Assembly (NCBI GenBank): GCA_944990035.1
Contig: CALYLX010000039.1
Span: 1-64,000 of the forward strand
Direction: 5' to 3'
Length of the DNA: 64,000 nt
DNA from: Clitopilus passeckerianus
Lineage: Eukaryota; Basidiomycota; Agaricomycetes; Agaricales; Entolomataceae
The notes beneath the pieces were generated by a model that ran no database searches, was not told the DNA's origin, and saw only the letters and a list, made by a program, of their open reading frames with translations. Of this stretch, positions 24,759 through 36,449 are shown piece by piece. Each line of letters opens with the position of its first letter. The stretch's first letter is position 1. The position numbers and the translations under genes were made by a program.

Positions 24759-24972
24759 GTCTCTCTACAAAACGGGCGTTTGAATGGTCCAAATGTCGAA
24801 GGGACTTTTGCGTTTGTCGAGAGAACTGTTTCGTGTGACGCGAGAGGATTTTTCGGGCTTGTCCAAATTCTTCGAACAGAGTTTGCTCATGTTTGGCAAC
24901 AGCTTCCCCGAGACCCTGAATCTGGCATTACACGTTGCCAAGTTCGCGTCACTCTCAACAAATCTCTCTAAA

Positions 24973-25456
24973 ATGGCACCTAAGCCGACTGCACAAGTAC
25001 AGCAATACAAGGAATACAACCCAGTATGGTCCTTCTTGCAGGGCTACAGTGCCTCAACGGCTCCAAGGCTCAAGCTTGTCGACGGATTCCTGGGCTTTCT
25101 GATGTTGACCGGAATTGCGCAATTCCTTTACTGCGTATTGCTCAGTGACTTCCCGTTTAATGCTTTCTTGGCTGGGTAAGGCAGACAGTTATCTAGCCAC
25201 CCTATGAACATCTGTAGTTAACCTACTCGCAGCTTTTCCTCAACTGTCGGTCAATTCGTCCTAACCGCATCACTCCGTTCGCAAGTCAACCCCGAAAACA
25301 AGGGAGAGTTCAAGGATGTTTCTCCGGAAAGGTATGTTCCCATAGGGCTTCGCCCGATTGTCCTCCTACTCACAGTTGCCTGGCGGTAGAGCATTCGCGG
25401 ACTTTGCACTAGGTTCAATAATCCTTCACTTCTTCGTGTACAACTTCCTGGGATGA
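24973..25456 (+). CDS. OST2: Oligosaccharyltransferase subunit Ost2/DAD1
   Basis: Ost2/DAD1 is a small integral membrane subunit of the ER oligosaccharyltransferase that N-glycosylates nascent proteins. Exons 24973-25175, 25233-25331 and 25390-25456 join to 122 residues, close to the 113-130 usual for the family. The blocks [53 protein letters not shown] and the end [20 protein letters not shown] are diagnostic. There are three membrane helices. A longer upstream frame from 24780 is not needed, and the internal ATG AAAATGGC fits the family start. The gene is intact. Confidence 0.95.
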
Positions 25457-25575
25457 TCTTGTAATGGAATATATAAGATTATATGATGCAAGGACGGAAA
25501 CCATGTGAATAACGAGGCACGAAAGCAAGAAAATCTGGAACAGCAAGATTGGAGAGGTTCTAATGGAATCAGGGT

Positions 25576-26123
25576 TTACGTTCGAAGGAGGATGAGCGCT
25601 GGAGAACAGTCAGGGGTGATCCACCGCAAGGTTTTAATATGAGGACATACCCCGCAGACGACCACGGCAAAATCAAACAGGTATTCCCCTATGAAAGAAC
25701 GATAAGCATTGCGGGGTCACTTGACACATGGCTTGACCTACCCATTTCAAGATACGTCCGGAGTAACTCTATTGAAGCACAAACGTGAGCAGATATGGTG
25801 AGAACGTAGTTAGAGAACCATACGCCGAATGTCCTTGTTAGGAACTTGAGCAAGAGCCGGGCTGTATCCGAAACACGTTGGTGTGTAATTCAGTGGAGAG
25901 TCATTGAGAGTCACTGTGAACCGAACGTACGTGAGGCTGGTCTGACGCCTGACACCGGCGAGGAAGGCGCTGATGAGAAGGGCGTCGAACCCAAGATGCA
26001 CTAATTCAGAGCTATCATATGAGTTCGTTGCTCGTAGAAACTTGCTAAAGACATGCCTATCTTGCCTAACATAGCAGTAGAGTGTTATAACAGAGAGATA
26101 CCAGCCAAAGCTGATCGCGGCAT
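25576..26123 (-). CDS. ATG44: Mitofissin-like protein (Atg44, DUF1748)
   Basis: This small gene is split by short introns and is visible only after splicing. The main exon reads VHLGFDALLISAFLAGVRRQ, the hallmark of DUF1748. A 69-base intron (GTACGT to ATACAG) then leads to PALAQVPNKDIRRM. Two further introns lead to LLRTYLEMGEYLFDFAVVVCG, matching the family's conserved C-terminal helix. A stop TAA follows at 25576-25578. Atg44/mitofissin is a mitochondrial intermembrane-space protein that promotes mitochondrial fission during mitophagy. The first exon is uncertain: an ATG at 26121-26123 with a GTATCT donor gives an in-frame MPRSALAVHLGF, and other ATGs at 26072 are possible with weaker donors. 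It converges on OST2, with 119 bases between the stops. Confidence 0.75.
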
Positions 26124-26455
26124 GGGCCAATAACTTGAAAGTGGCACACGTGTTATGTAATGCTGTGCATCTTTTCCACTCAAGAGCACAAACGTGGAAT
26201 TCAAAGGCCACCGCGTCAGGTAAACCAGCAGCTAATCGTGCACATTCCCGGCCAGAGCTAGTTCTTTCTAATACACAAGCCACTCTTGTTTCGAACGTTG
26301 GCCACTCGCCACATTGGTCATGTCCTCAAGGCCACCATCACCCCCATTGTTCACGCGGAACTACTTCGCAGCACCATTTGAACGGTTCAAGGAAGAGACT
26401 ACGGATTGGGCGGGTGCCTTTACACTGTTTGGTACGCCCCTAGACTAAAGACAAC
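26124..26455. other. Divergent spacer between the ATG44-like gene and GPC1
   Basis: It should hold both promoters. No other gene is visible. If the first exon of the ATG44-like gene lies further upstream, it would be here. Confidence 0.4.
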
Positions 26456-28167
26456 ATGGCAAGTATCTGGACCTTGACCATAACTCATCTAGACACCGTC
26501 GAAACGTATTTTGACTCCCATGTCGATCTGTTGCAACGGAAGCTCCAGAAACACAGCGACAGGTTGAAGATGAAGGCTGAAAGCCTCAAGATGAAGGATC
26601 TCTCTGGAGACGTTCTCGCTGAGAACTTTGAGCGGGAATACAAGGCTTTCAAGCTCAAGGTCTGTTGTTACACCCTCTACACCTTGCATTCACCTGCTTA
26701 CTGGTGACATTACAGGTCTCGACGCGTATAACTACACTCTCTGCGTCCTGGGAGTCCGCCAAAGTTGTACGAACTCGAGAGAAAATTTCTTTCTTCTTCG
26801 GAGTCATGGTTCTGCTGTTCTCCGCTCTCATGTTTGGGTTGGCACCGGAGTACGTCATTTCATTTTTCTCATCAGGCGTGTGGCAGACCCTGACCGCCTG
26901 CAAACCTTGCCTGCAGATATGTTCACATTGCCTACACTGTTATGGGATGTTACCTTCTACCTTTGCGCTGGTTCTCGTACAAGAAACGTGCATGGCACTA
27001 CTTCCTCTTCGACCTCTGTTACTATGTCACCGTCCTCAACTTCATCTACATCTGGTTCTTCCCAGATAGCCCCGCGCTTTTCACCGCTTGTTACTGTCTC
27101 TCCCAAGGCTCGCTTGGTAGTGCGGTGATTACATGGCGTAACAGTCTGGTGTTCCACGATTCAGACAAAGTGACGTCGCTGTGGGTACATATCTACGCGC
27201 CGTTCACTTTTACCGTGATCAGGTATGCCACAATTCGTCCCCTTTGGTCATTTCTAACACCGCATCTGTCCAGGCATTTCTACCCTAATGCAGAGGCTCG
27301 GTTCCCTGCGCTCGCGGAATTACCCCACCTCCAACCGGTCAAAGCTATACTTCTTAGCGCTGGCATCTGTAAGTCTATTCCTCTTATCAATCCTTTTCAG
27401 AAGACTAACTGTTCTCCAGACGTTATCTGGCAAGGACTCTACTGGAAGGTGAGATGCTTCCTATTTGGGATCTTATCGCGCACGTTTACTCATGCGCACA
27501 TCACTTCAGTTCCTTCTCGTTGACAGACGTGCCAAGATCGAGTCCGGACAACGCACTACGTCTTTCTCTTTCCTTCTTTCGCATCGTGGTCCTATAGGAA
27601 AGGCACTGTCGTCGGTTCCGGTTCAGTACCGCATGGCCAGTTTCATGGGTGGACAGCTCAGTATGTGTTTTTTGACGAGGATCTGGAGAATCTCGAGCTG
27701 AACTAACCACGTTGTCGTTCTTCAGTCTATGCCATCCTTACCGAACTTCCTGTCATTTTCTTGTTTTACGACAGCCCCGTGTGGAGCAACATCTACCTGA
27801 TCACGATTTTCGCGGTCAGCGTTTGGAATGGGGGAGGATACTACATTGAGGTGTTCGGCCGAAAGTCAGTTCCAGTCCCATTACCATGTCTGGGCACTAC
27901 TCACCTCTGACATCCCACTTCATTAGGTTCGAACGGGAACTTGAGGCTCTTCGCAAGGAGTTGGAGATATCGAAGTCCGGCCGCTCGACGCCAGGCTTGA
28001 CCGACAGCCCAGAGATGTCGTCACCTGGCTCACTGACTGCTTCTCCTGCAACCTCTGGCGCCGGCGCCAACTTGAACGACATCGTTCCATTCGAGCTCAA
28101 CCCTTCCTTAGAGCGTCGTGCGGATTCTGAACCTGCTCTTTTGCAACAGTCGAAGAAAGACATATGA
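26456..28167 (+). CDS. GPC1: Glycerophosphocholine acyltransferase Gpc1 (DUF2838)
   Basis: Gpc1 is an ER multi-pass membrane acyltransferase that turns glycerophosphocholine and acyl-CoA into lysophosphatidylcholine. The ATG at 26456 begins MASIWTLTITHLDTVETYF and a charged helical leader. The membrane core follows: REKISFFFGVMVLLFSALMF, RWFSYKKRAWHYFLFDLCYY, the signature GSLGSAVITWRNSLVFHD, SLWVHIYAPFTFTVIRH and YVIWQGLYWKFLLVDRR. The segment MASFMGGQLIYAILTELPVI then leads to VWNGGGYYIEVFGRKFEREL. A Ser/Pro-rich tail of about 80 residues ends at 28167. About ten short introns are needed. All family blocks are present. Confidence 0.93.
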
Positions 28168-28479
28168 CTCACCTAGAGCTCTCTCGGTTATTTATTGCAG
28201 TCTTTATTATCTTTGTGTCTGGTTCCGAAGTTTTGCCGACTCTGCGCTGATGGAGCATCAGCAAGGACTTCATTCATGGTTCACCTCTACGATTCCGATC
28301 CGATATATGCTCCCTTGCTTCTTCGGTCATCTAATTGTTGTATTATTTCCTCCAACAAACCTACATCTGGTAGGCCACCAATTAATAGGCTACTACGCCT
28401 TTGTACGACCTCTTACGAGTTTCTACCACGATCATCAACATGTTTTTCGCTCCGCAGTAATAGTCATAGGATACAATAT
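28168..28479. other. Convergent 3' region of GPC1 and TAD1
   Basis: Two genes end toward each other here. The region is A/T-rich and I see no gene in it. Confidence 0.45.
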
Positions 28480-30003
28480 TTAATTACTACTTTCTGGTAC
28501 CAATACAAATTTTTCGGTTTGTTCCCCTGTTTTGACCCATCCAGAAAATGGCCCGCCTGGTCCTTTGAGCTGTGCTTTCGCTTGTTGGTACTCCGTACTG
28601 CTTTGCTTCGCGTCCAAGTAGGTGGTCGAGCTGCGGAAAAAGTTCGTGTAAATAAATGGGTTATGGAGAAGGCGAATGAACGTACTTGGGTATCGGATGT
28701 CCAGCATTCGCGGATATGGCCGCATATAGGTGAAGAAATGCCGCTTTGGATAGCTGTGGCCTGTCAGCAGATGTGAGAAACAAACAGCGAATATTGGGTT
28801 TCTGTGGCACCTAGATTTCTCTCGATATCGATGCTTGGGAGCAACACCTCTTTTTAAGCCATTTGTTAGAACCTCGTTCGTCTGACCGTCAGCGACCCAG
28901 CACAGGGCTAGAAGGAAAATATTCAGGTAATTCCGGATAGGCGGCATTGAAACTACTTGCATTCAACAAAGGATCCTTGAACTGCAGAGTTTTGCTCGAC
29001 CACAGATCGGGAATAGACAAAAGGAAGCCCAGTGAATGTAATCCTAGGTCTATTCAGGAAGAAGGGCTCTGGCCATTCTGTTTCAATCAAATTTGAATTA
29101 CCGCCCACAACCTAAAGAAATCAGCACGATTCACCTCTAATTTCATTCTCGAACCGTTTCCAGAGCCCTCTCTCACAATCTTCCAGAACAATATTCTCCA
29201 GCTCAACGGGGACTTCTCCAATGACGATACCTGCGAGGTAAATCGGCCGCAGAAATCGCGATGCTAGTGCCCCTTGGAATCCCAAGACGTTCCACGCAGC
29301 AATCTTGTCGCTACAGGACATACACCGTGTCCGTGGGGAATCCGCACGTCCCGGCTTGGTGCGAAGCACTCCCAGCCGAGAATAGTTATCGCGCCCACGC
29401 GACGCTGCAGTCGGTTCGAGGTCCGGAAAAATCGACGATGCTTTGAGCGCGGCCATTTCCTGATCTTGCGTCGAGGCTACATACCGCATGGACGCGTCTC
29501 CACCTTTTTAATTGGGCATGTCGTTTGATAATTTAGTGTGAATCGGTTTGCGCTCTTGGTTTCTGGAAGGCTGGGACCAGGGGCTTACATGGAACCGTCG
29601 AAATATAGAGATAAACCTTGACACCCTCCCTGAGATCAAACAGGCATCTATCGTCGTAGCTTCCGGTGTATTGAATCCACGGGGATTGATAAGAGGAACG
29701 TGGCGTCAGCGACTCTTGGTATCTACCAATTTCTTCCAGAAACCAACGTACAGCACCGCGGCGAGCTAGAACTTCAGCATGGCTGTCATGTATTGCTTCC
29801 CCACGAGCGGGAAGTCGCGCTTCTGGCAGGCATTTCGTTCCGGTAGCAAAGCTGATGATTTTGGTCTCCTTGGGCTCATGGGCTTCTGAGACGAGAAAGA
29901 ACGAAGCTAGAATAGTCCATTGGCCTTTGGGTATCTTGAACAACGTAGATGCATATATCTCATAGATCTTTGAAATCGAAAAGTCGAGAGACGTATCTGG
30001 CAT
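28480..30003 (-). CDS. TAD1: tRNA-specific adenosine deaminase Tad1
   Basis: Tad1 deaminates A37 of eukaryotic tRNA-Ala to inosine and belongs to the ADAR-type deaminases. The ATG at 30001-30003 gives [20 protein letters not shown] and then [12 protein letters not shown]. The first zinc motif is [17 protein letters not shown], with the catalytic Glu in HAE. The second zinc ligand lies in PCGDASM: the intron between CCAT and GTGGAGAC splits this motif. The third is in [20 protein letters not shown]. The C-terminal domain holds [25 protein letters not shown] and a final [16 protein letters not shown]. All catalytic residues are present. A helical start and the single deaminase domain exclude Tad2/Tad3. 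Confidence 0.93.
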
Positions 30004-30713
30004 TCGCAGACAGTCGGCAAAAACTGCAGAGATAGGGGCAGAAATGAGTTTTCCGAATTACATAACAAACACAACCCATGATGGTGTCTGGCAGATTCAC
30101 TGTCGTAACGGTGTACGATGTCCCTTCTGTGGCAAAGAATGGGGCAAAGCAGGAAGAAACTCTTCCACCCAGATTTCACACTAGAACGTCCAGCGGGAAT
30201 GCCGAGCCAAAGAGCAATACGTGGCCTCGTTCATCGTTAGGCCAATTTACAACTCACCGATGTCAAGTTACCTCAACATGTACATCACCACGAGGGCAAA
30301 AGTGCAATCCATAGAACTGTGTTGCCATATCGGAATGAAGTTCAGCTCTTGAACTCATTCGGTAACTCGAGCTCTCCTGTTGACGTGTTGCCCGCCATCC
30401 TTGTGAAGAAGTGCAAACGTTATCACCAATTTACACATCGTGCTTCTTCTACGGCTTCAGAATTGGCCGTTCTGGTTATACCTCATGTTCCCTTGCATCC
30501 GGAATGCTTAATTCTACAACGAATCACCAAGTGAGATGCAAAGGTAAGGCTCCGCATGGGGCGAAAGGAACGCGGACAAATATTTGACGAAGCACGGTGT
30601 GCGAAGCTTCTTGTACGTCTGCCTGGGATCCCCGCTCTATTTAGGCCCATGGAATCCATCGGGGTCACTGGTTGCTCTCTTGCTCCTGTGTGAGGCCCTC
30701 TCTGACTCCCCAG
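30004..30713. other. Divergent intergenic region of TAD1 and the DUF6534 gene
   Basis: This 0.7-kb region should contain both promoters. The open frames on either strand show no known motif and no supporting splice pattern. Confidence 0.4.
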
Positions 30714-32834
30714 ATGTCTACTTTTCAGCACATCGCCGTTGACAACACGTATGTCCTTTCAATCATATCTTATTTGACAGAACCCAGGACTGACATGACT
30801 CCTGAACAGAATGGGTGCCGCCCTTATTGGGGTCATATGCGCCGGAATGTAAGCCAAGTTCGGCCCAATTTTTGACTAAAATATGCTGATTTCCGCCCTT
30901 TATGTCTTAGGTTGTATGGAGGTTGGTTGGGACATGTTTTCCTACCTCGCCCACAATAATTGACCTGTCTTCAAGTATCATGTGTTCAGACATTGTACTA
31001 TTTTGAGCGTTACAAGAAGGTATGCCTTTCATGTACCTCCGTTCGTCAGCCCTCACCAAACATTCATAGGATGTCTGGTACATCAAAACACTTGTATGCC
31101 GTTCCCCTCCCTTAGTCACATATTCATTTTTCTCAAGCATACTGTGAACTTCTAGGTTGGCGCAGTCTGGGCATTCGACACGGTGCACCAGATTCTTATC
31201 TCTCACACCTGTACGTGACGAAATGGAAGCCCGGCAGCGTGGACTGAAACCAACCTAGTGTATCGATACGTCGTCACCAACTACAGCAACCCCGCTTACT
31301 TGAACAACATGGTTTGGTGAGTGCCTATGTTATGCGACTTAGACGATCCACCTGAAAGTTGCTGTCTAACCAGGAGCATTCTGGTATGAATAACTCACGC
31401 CATCAACTGTGGGCTTAGCTGACGAAAATATCGAATAGCTTGAAGTACTTTTCAACGTAAGATTTGTGGTAGCAAATTGTCATCCCTGCCTCACCCTGTC
31501 CTTAGGGTTTCATTGGATTTCTCGTTCAAGGGTCAGTAATCCCAATTGCTGGCATAAAGAGTCCTTACTCATGTTCTGTAGATTTCTGGCCCTCCGAGTC
31601 TGGCGGCGTAAGTGAAGATTCTATCAGCCGTCCACAGGTTGCCGACACCCTTCGTTTCACCCAGTCAGCAATCGCAATGTACCACTTCTTACCTTTATTG
31701 TGCGCACCTCCGTTATTCTTGCAGAATTCTACTGAGGTGTTGGAAAGTTTGGACTTGTGCTCGCAGAATTCGGTTTGTCCCCTAGTGATTCTCCCTCGAT
31801 CTCGGAACTCACAGTCGTACTAGCTTGCTCCACAGCCTTCACGGCCCGATCGTGAGTGTTATATAATGCTTGGCTCTTCCTGATAACTTACCAGTTTCGA
31901 TATAGCATGGGCCTAAAAACTTGGCCAGAGCTCACCCAGTTGAAGGTGCGAGAATACTTCAAGTTCATGAGGTGCTTCGTCGCTAAACATTGTGGGTGAA
32001 CAGGGCCTCTCAATGACAGTCAACGTGCTGGCGGCTCTAGGTGATGTGGTCATCGCTGGCGCTTTGTGCTACTTGCTCCATCATTCTAGGACCGGCTTCA
32101 AAAAGTACGTGATGATTGAATGGTGTGTGGGTTGAACCCCAAAATCTAACGGAGGAGCCCCCCAGGTCGGATAGCATGATCACGACCCTGGTACGGTTCT
32201 GCTTAGATGCATACTTCTGTCGATACTAAGACTAACTTTACCAGATCATGTTCGCCGTTAGTACTGGTGTCCTGACGAGCATCTGCGCCGTTGCATCTTT
32301 GATTTCCGTGCGTTGGCTTCTCCGCTATTCCGAGCACGTCCTGAGATCGCCTCCTAGATTGTTGCATGGGGTCAAACTCTGATCTACGTTGCGTTCTATT
32401 TCAGCCTTGGACGTCGTAAGTTCGTTGAATCATGTTACCCGGCTGGTTTTCACATTTTTTTTCAGTTTACAGCAATTCTTTGCTTGCAACGTTGAATGCT
32501 CGCCACGCTATTCGCAAACTCGGAGAGATCAATGATGACGACCTTTCGTTCACAATGGAATCTAGCTTCTTCAAGCACCCCCACGACTCTGAAGATTCGA
32601 ACGTAAGCACCTAACTACTCATGTTCTTGAGCTCGGAACCGACGGATATTCATTCTACGTCCATCAGAGGACGGCGAATATCTCTATCAAGATTGACACT
32701 ATGCACCACTCTGATCGCGATCCGACTCAATCTCCCAGAGTAAGTACTAGATTTTCTACGCTATCGAGCGGATCATACTGACCCATTTTTCTCTTCAGTC
32801 CACCATTGACGGTTCTTTCCCTCCAACGGTCTGA
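30714..32834 (+). CDS. Multi-pass membrane protein, DUF6534 family
   Basis: This is a basidiomycete membrane protein of unknown function with about seven helices. It is fragmented into a dozen or more short exons, so no long open frame marks it. Spliced blocks from the ATG at 30714 are MSTFQHIAVDN, MGAALIGVICAGMLYGVS, CVQTLYYFERYKKDVW, VGAVWAFDTVHQILISHT and the LYRYVV.TNYSNPAYLNNM region. The conserved 3' part includes a helix with LYSNSLLATLNARHAIRKLG, the clearest DUF6534 signature. The tail ends GSFPPTV with TGA at 32832-32834. The exact exon borders in the middle (31500-32400) are not fully resolved. A receptor-like or sensory role has been suggested for such seven-helix fungal families, but I cannot support one here. 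Confidence 0.75.
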
Positions 32835-33432
32835 CAATGCTAGTCAGATCCTGACTACCACGACGGAGATGCGAGCATGATGATGATCTAGCTCTAGTGG
32901 CGAACAATTTACACCCCCCACCCATTTCTTGTGGACTATGACTATTTTTACCGTATTGTATGAAATTGGATGTTGGAGTTACTTTCAAGCTGTATATGAT
33001 TTTTTGTGGGCAAATGACTTGAGGTTGATTGATATCTGCACTGATAGTGGGTCCTCACGAGCTTGAGGTTCATATTCTTACCAGTTTTTACCCCCATCCT
33101 TGCTTTGGATCCCACCTGACACGGGCGACTCGGTAAATGTGAGCAAATTTGCCCTTCGTGTCAAGAACACCGCTGATATTCACGTAAATCCCCTCAGGAT
33201 CTATCTATCACTGGCATCGCCTCGCGTTTTCACCGAATCCACAACCGCGGACATCCGGGTTGGTAGGTGCTAAGCTAAAATTGGTCGTCTTCCATGTACC
33301 TGCCTGGTGCTGAGTTCTGGTTGTAGTCCGTTGATCACCGCATAAAAGGAGAATGACTCTACTCCTGACCCTACAACCTTCGCCACAACATTCCTTTGTC
33401 CTAAATCTTGATTTTCTATATTGTTCTCTGCG
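32835..33432. other. Spacer between the DUF6534 gene and a P450
   Basis: It contains the 3' end of the upstream gene and the P450 promoter. CATAAAAG near 33341, about 90 bases before the P450 start, is TATA-like. No gene is visible. Confidence 0.4.
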
Positions 33433-35553
33433 ATGCTCTCGAGCTTGCATTATCTGGATCTATTCTGTGCCTTGTTATGTATTTTTGTCTTGCAAAAGCT
33501 ACGTCGCCGTGCACGATCACTTGCGCCACTTCCACCTGGTCCGAAAGGACTTCCTCTCATCGGCAATGTCCTTGATATGCCCCAGAGTCAAGAGTGGACG
33601 ACCTTCGCTGACTGGGGCAAGAAATACGGTATGAAATTGTCTTCACAACCACATTACCCTAAGCTCATCCAATTGTTGCAGGCAGCATTTGCTCCGTCAA
33701 AGTCCTAGGCCAGCCTATTATAGTGGTCAACTCCCACAAGATTGCCTCCGACATGCTCGACAAGAAAAGTCCTATCTACTCTGACCGTCCGATTCTACAA
33801 ATGGGTGGAAACCTCGTCGGCTGGAAGAACACACTTGTCCTTCTTCCATACAGCGACCGTCTTCGACGCTTTCGTCGCTATTTTCATGGCGTTATCGGGA
33901 ACAAGGCCGCCATGAGCAACTTTTCTGAGACCGAGCAACTGGAAACGCATCGCTTCCTTCGTCGAGTCCTCGCTAAACCACAAGACATCACCTCTCATGT
34001 CAGACAGTGAGTTTTAATTTTGTTGATTAGTATCCAACCAGGAATATTCACACCCGATCAGCACAGCAGGTGCTATCATCCTTCGCATCTCTCACGGATA
34101 CGAAGTCAAAGAAGAACATGATCCTTTCGTCGAACTCGCAGATTTGGCAACTGTACAATTCGCTCTGTCCACCGCACCTGGTAGTTTCCTTGTGGACGTG
34201 ATCCCCGCTCGTGAGTGGTCTACATCGGGCCTTTGAAGTAATTTCTCATTAGTCCCAGTGCGCTTTCTGCCAACATGGTTTCCTGGGGCTGGCTTCCTCA
34301 AAACCGCAAAGGAATGGCATGCAACTCTGGACGAGATGGTGGACCAGCCTTTCAATTTTGTACGACAACAAATGGTATGTAAATAACGTCCTATTTTTCC
34401 AACACCTCTTGAATTAAACTGCTAGGCTGCTGGGACAGCGTCCCCTTCATTTGTTACCAGACTACTTGAAGGCGGAAAAGTCACCCGAGAGGAAGAATTC
34501 GACATCAAATGGAGTGCAGCAAGCCTCTATTCAGGTGATGACTAGCTTTCTCTTACACTACGTCTTTCACTAATAGGAAATGAATAGGTGGAGCAGATAC
34601 CGTAAGTTAATCCAAAACAACCTTCCTCCGCGCAACCAACGCAAGCCTAGACCGTTTCTGCCATAAATTCCTTCTTCTTGGCTATGGCCCTCCATCCGGA
34701 AGTTGCACAGAAGGCACAGGCAGAAATTGATGCCGTAGTTGGCAACAACAGGCTTCCTTGCTTCGACGACCGGCCGCATCTTCCGTATGTTGATGCTCTG
34801 GCGAAAGAGGCGCTCCGCTGGCACTCTGTCGTTCCGACAGGTTCGAGACTCCTATTTCCAGTATTGTTACTGCTTTCTAACCCAGGGCGACATACTGTGA
34901 AGGTGTCCCCCATCGTGTAATGGAAGACGATATCCACGAAGGGTATCTAATCCCGAAAGGGTCCCTGGTCATTGCAAATGTCTGGTACAAACGTTCAGCT
35001 AATACTCGTGACTATCTCGCTGACTGAATCGTATCCAGGTATATGTTAAATGATCCCAAATCTTACACAAACCCAGAAGTCTTCAAACCAGACCGATTCC
35101 TCCCGTCTAACGGCAAAGGACCGGAGCAGGATCCTCGAGAAATTTGTTTCGGTTTTGGTCGAAGGTACGTTGGTCTTAGCTCCTTGCAAAGGACGTCCGT
35201 TGATCCATCCCCTCGGCAGAATATGTCCCGGTATGCACTACTCTCAGTCAATCTCTGTTCTCGTTACTCATGCCACCTCATTTTCAAGGTCAACATCTAG
35301 CTGATGCCTCTGTTTTCATTTCCTGCGCGATGTCGCTCGCGGTTTTCGATATCTCGAAGACCATCGAAAATGGTGTAGTTATCGAGCCTGTGCACGGAAA
35401 CACAACAGGAACCATCAGGTAAGATACCTTTGAACGTTTTTGAGAAGTCGCAGCTGGACTGATGTCATTTCTTGCAGTCACCCCACGCCGTTCAAATGTA
35501 CCATTAAGCCTCGATCCCAAAAAGCGGTTTCTCTGATTCAAGCCGAAGATTGA
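33433..35553 (+). CDS. Cytochrome P450 monooxygenase
   Basis: This is an ER-anchored microsomal P450. The ATG at 33433 starts MLSSLHYLDLFCALLCIFVL, a membrane anchor, then the hinge PLPPGPKGLPLIGNVL. The I-helix reads SGGADTTVSAINSFFLAM with the usual acid-Thr pair. The ExxR is in KEALRWHSVVPTG, followed by VPHRVMEDDIHEGYLIPKG and PDRFLPSNG. The heme loop is FGFGRRICPG, whose cysteine comes from an 11-base exon (35220-35230). The end after HLADASVFISCAMSLAVFD is at 35553. The architecture resembles O-methylsterigmatocystin oxidoreductase-type P450s common in Agaricomycetes, but the substrate is unknown. All signature motifs are present after splicing. Confidence 0.9.
35220..35230 (+). other. 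11-base microexon carrying the P450 heme-ligand cysteine
   Basis: The exon AATATGTCCCG sits between a CAG acceptor and a GTATGC donor. It joins CGAAG to GTCAACATC, giving R-R-I-C-P-G-Q-H-L in frame. Skipping it would remove the axial cysteine ligand and shift the frame. Confidence 0.75.
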
Positions 35554-35719
35554 TATGTCGTGTATATCCTGCTATATCTCTACCGATCTCCTGAATTTCG
35601 TTGTATACCTCCCCCTATCTTTATTGCGCGTACGAAACTTGTCACAAAGAGCTGTAAGCCTGGTAATAAATTAATCATCTGTCCCCTGCGCTAAGTTACG
35701 GACTCGATGCCTGTCGTTC

Positions 35720-36449
35720 TCAAGATGTGGGTGGTAAGGGTAAAGTGGGTTGTGTTGGAGAAGTCACGACTATCGCAAATTCTGACTGTGGAGGTTTATG
35801 AGAGGTTGATGCCCTTGACTGCGAGTCACCATCATTTGGTTTCGCTGGTAAACTATCGTTTTGTTCTCCAGTTCGTGCGCCTACAAATCTTGTAAGCCCG
35901 TCTCAATAGAAGAGGAGAAGAGAGATGAAAGTAAACGTACTCCTGGTATTCCTTGTCTTCTTCCCCTTACTTTCTGAAAGCATGTCTTCTAGTTTATCAT
36001 CAATGCTATTTGTAAAAGCCGAATCGGAAAAGGCTTTCACGTCTCCTACGGCGCGTTCAACGATCGGGAACCTGAATTTCCTTCAGGCTCAGAGCAAGTA
36101 TATGTAGCCTGGGAGAGGCTTGCCTGTCGATTTCCAGCATTAACTCCCTGTGCACAGCCGTTTGGGAAGAAAACCGCAGCTTTCCATCAGTCTGGAAGCG
36201 TTGTTGAACTTTCTCCTCGATTTGTGATTTTAACTTGCCCTTTCCTTCCTGATGTAGCCTTAGGAACATTCAAGTCGTTTATGGGAATCTCTTACACTCT
36301 GTTGAAACTGGGCTAGTAACTCCCGTCGTAGTCGCTCGAATTCGCCAGATTCCTTGAACCTGCCAGAGCCAGTGAGCTGTGGTTCAGGCTGAAGTTCCAC
36401 AGTGAATCAGCTACTCATTCACTAGTGTATTAGGGTCGTCGATAGGCAT
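35720..36449 (-). CDS. SHG1: COMPASS subunit Shg1 (BOD1/SHG1 family)
   Basis: Shg1 is a small subunit of COMPASS, the Set1 complex that methylates histone H3 Lys4. Five exons (36415-36449, 36296-36359, 36124-36248, 35941-36071, 35720-35880) join in frame to 171 residues, total 516 bases with the stop. The protein starts MPIDDPNTLVNEFKESGEF and continues ERLRRELLAQFQQ, the family's core, then QIEEKVQQRF, VHRELMLEIDRFPIVERAV and AFSDSAFTNSIDDKLEDML. The tail is Pro/Ser-rich. Exon 3 to exon 4 is joined by a GC-AG intron. The ATG has 194 bases to the HEM12 start on the other strand. No exon is long enough to stand out as an open frame, so gene finders may miss it. Confidence 0.85.
36072..36123 (-). 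other. GC-AG intron in the SHG1 gene
   Basis: On the minus strand the exon ends GACAG, followed by GCAAGC, and the intron ends ATTCAG before GTTCCCG. Joining gives D-R-F-P-I-V-E-R-A, matching the family. No GT donor nearby keeps this frame. The intron is 52 bases long. Confidence 0.75.
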
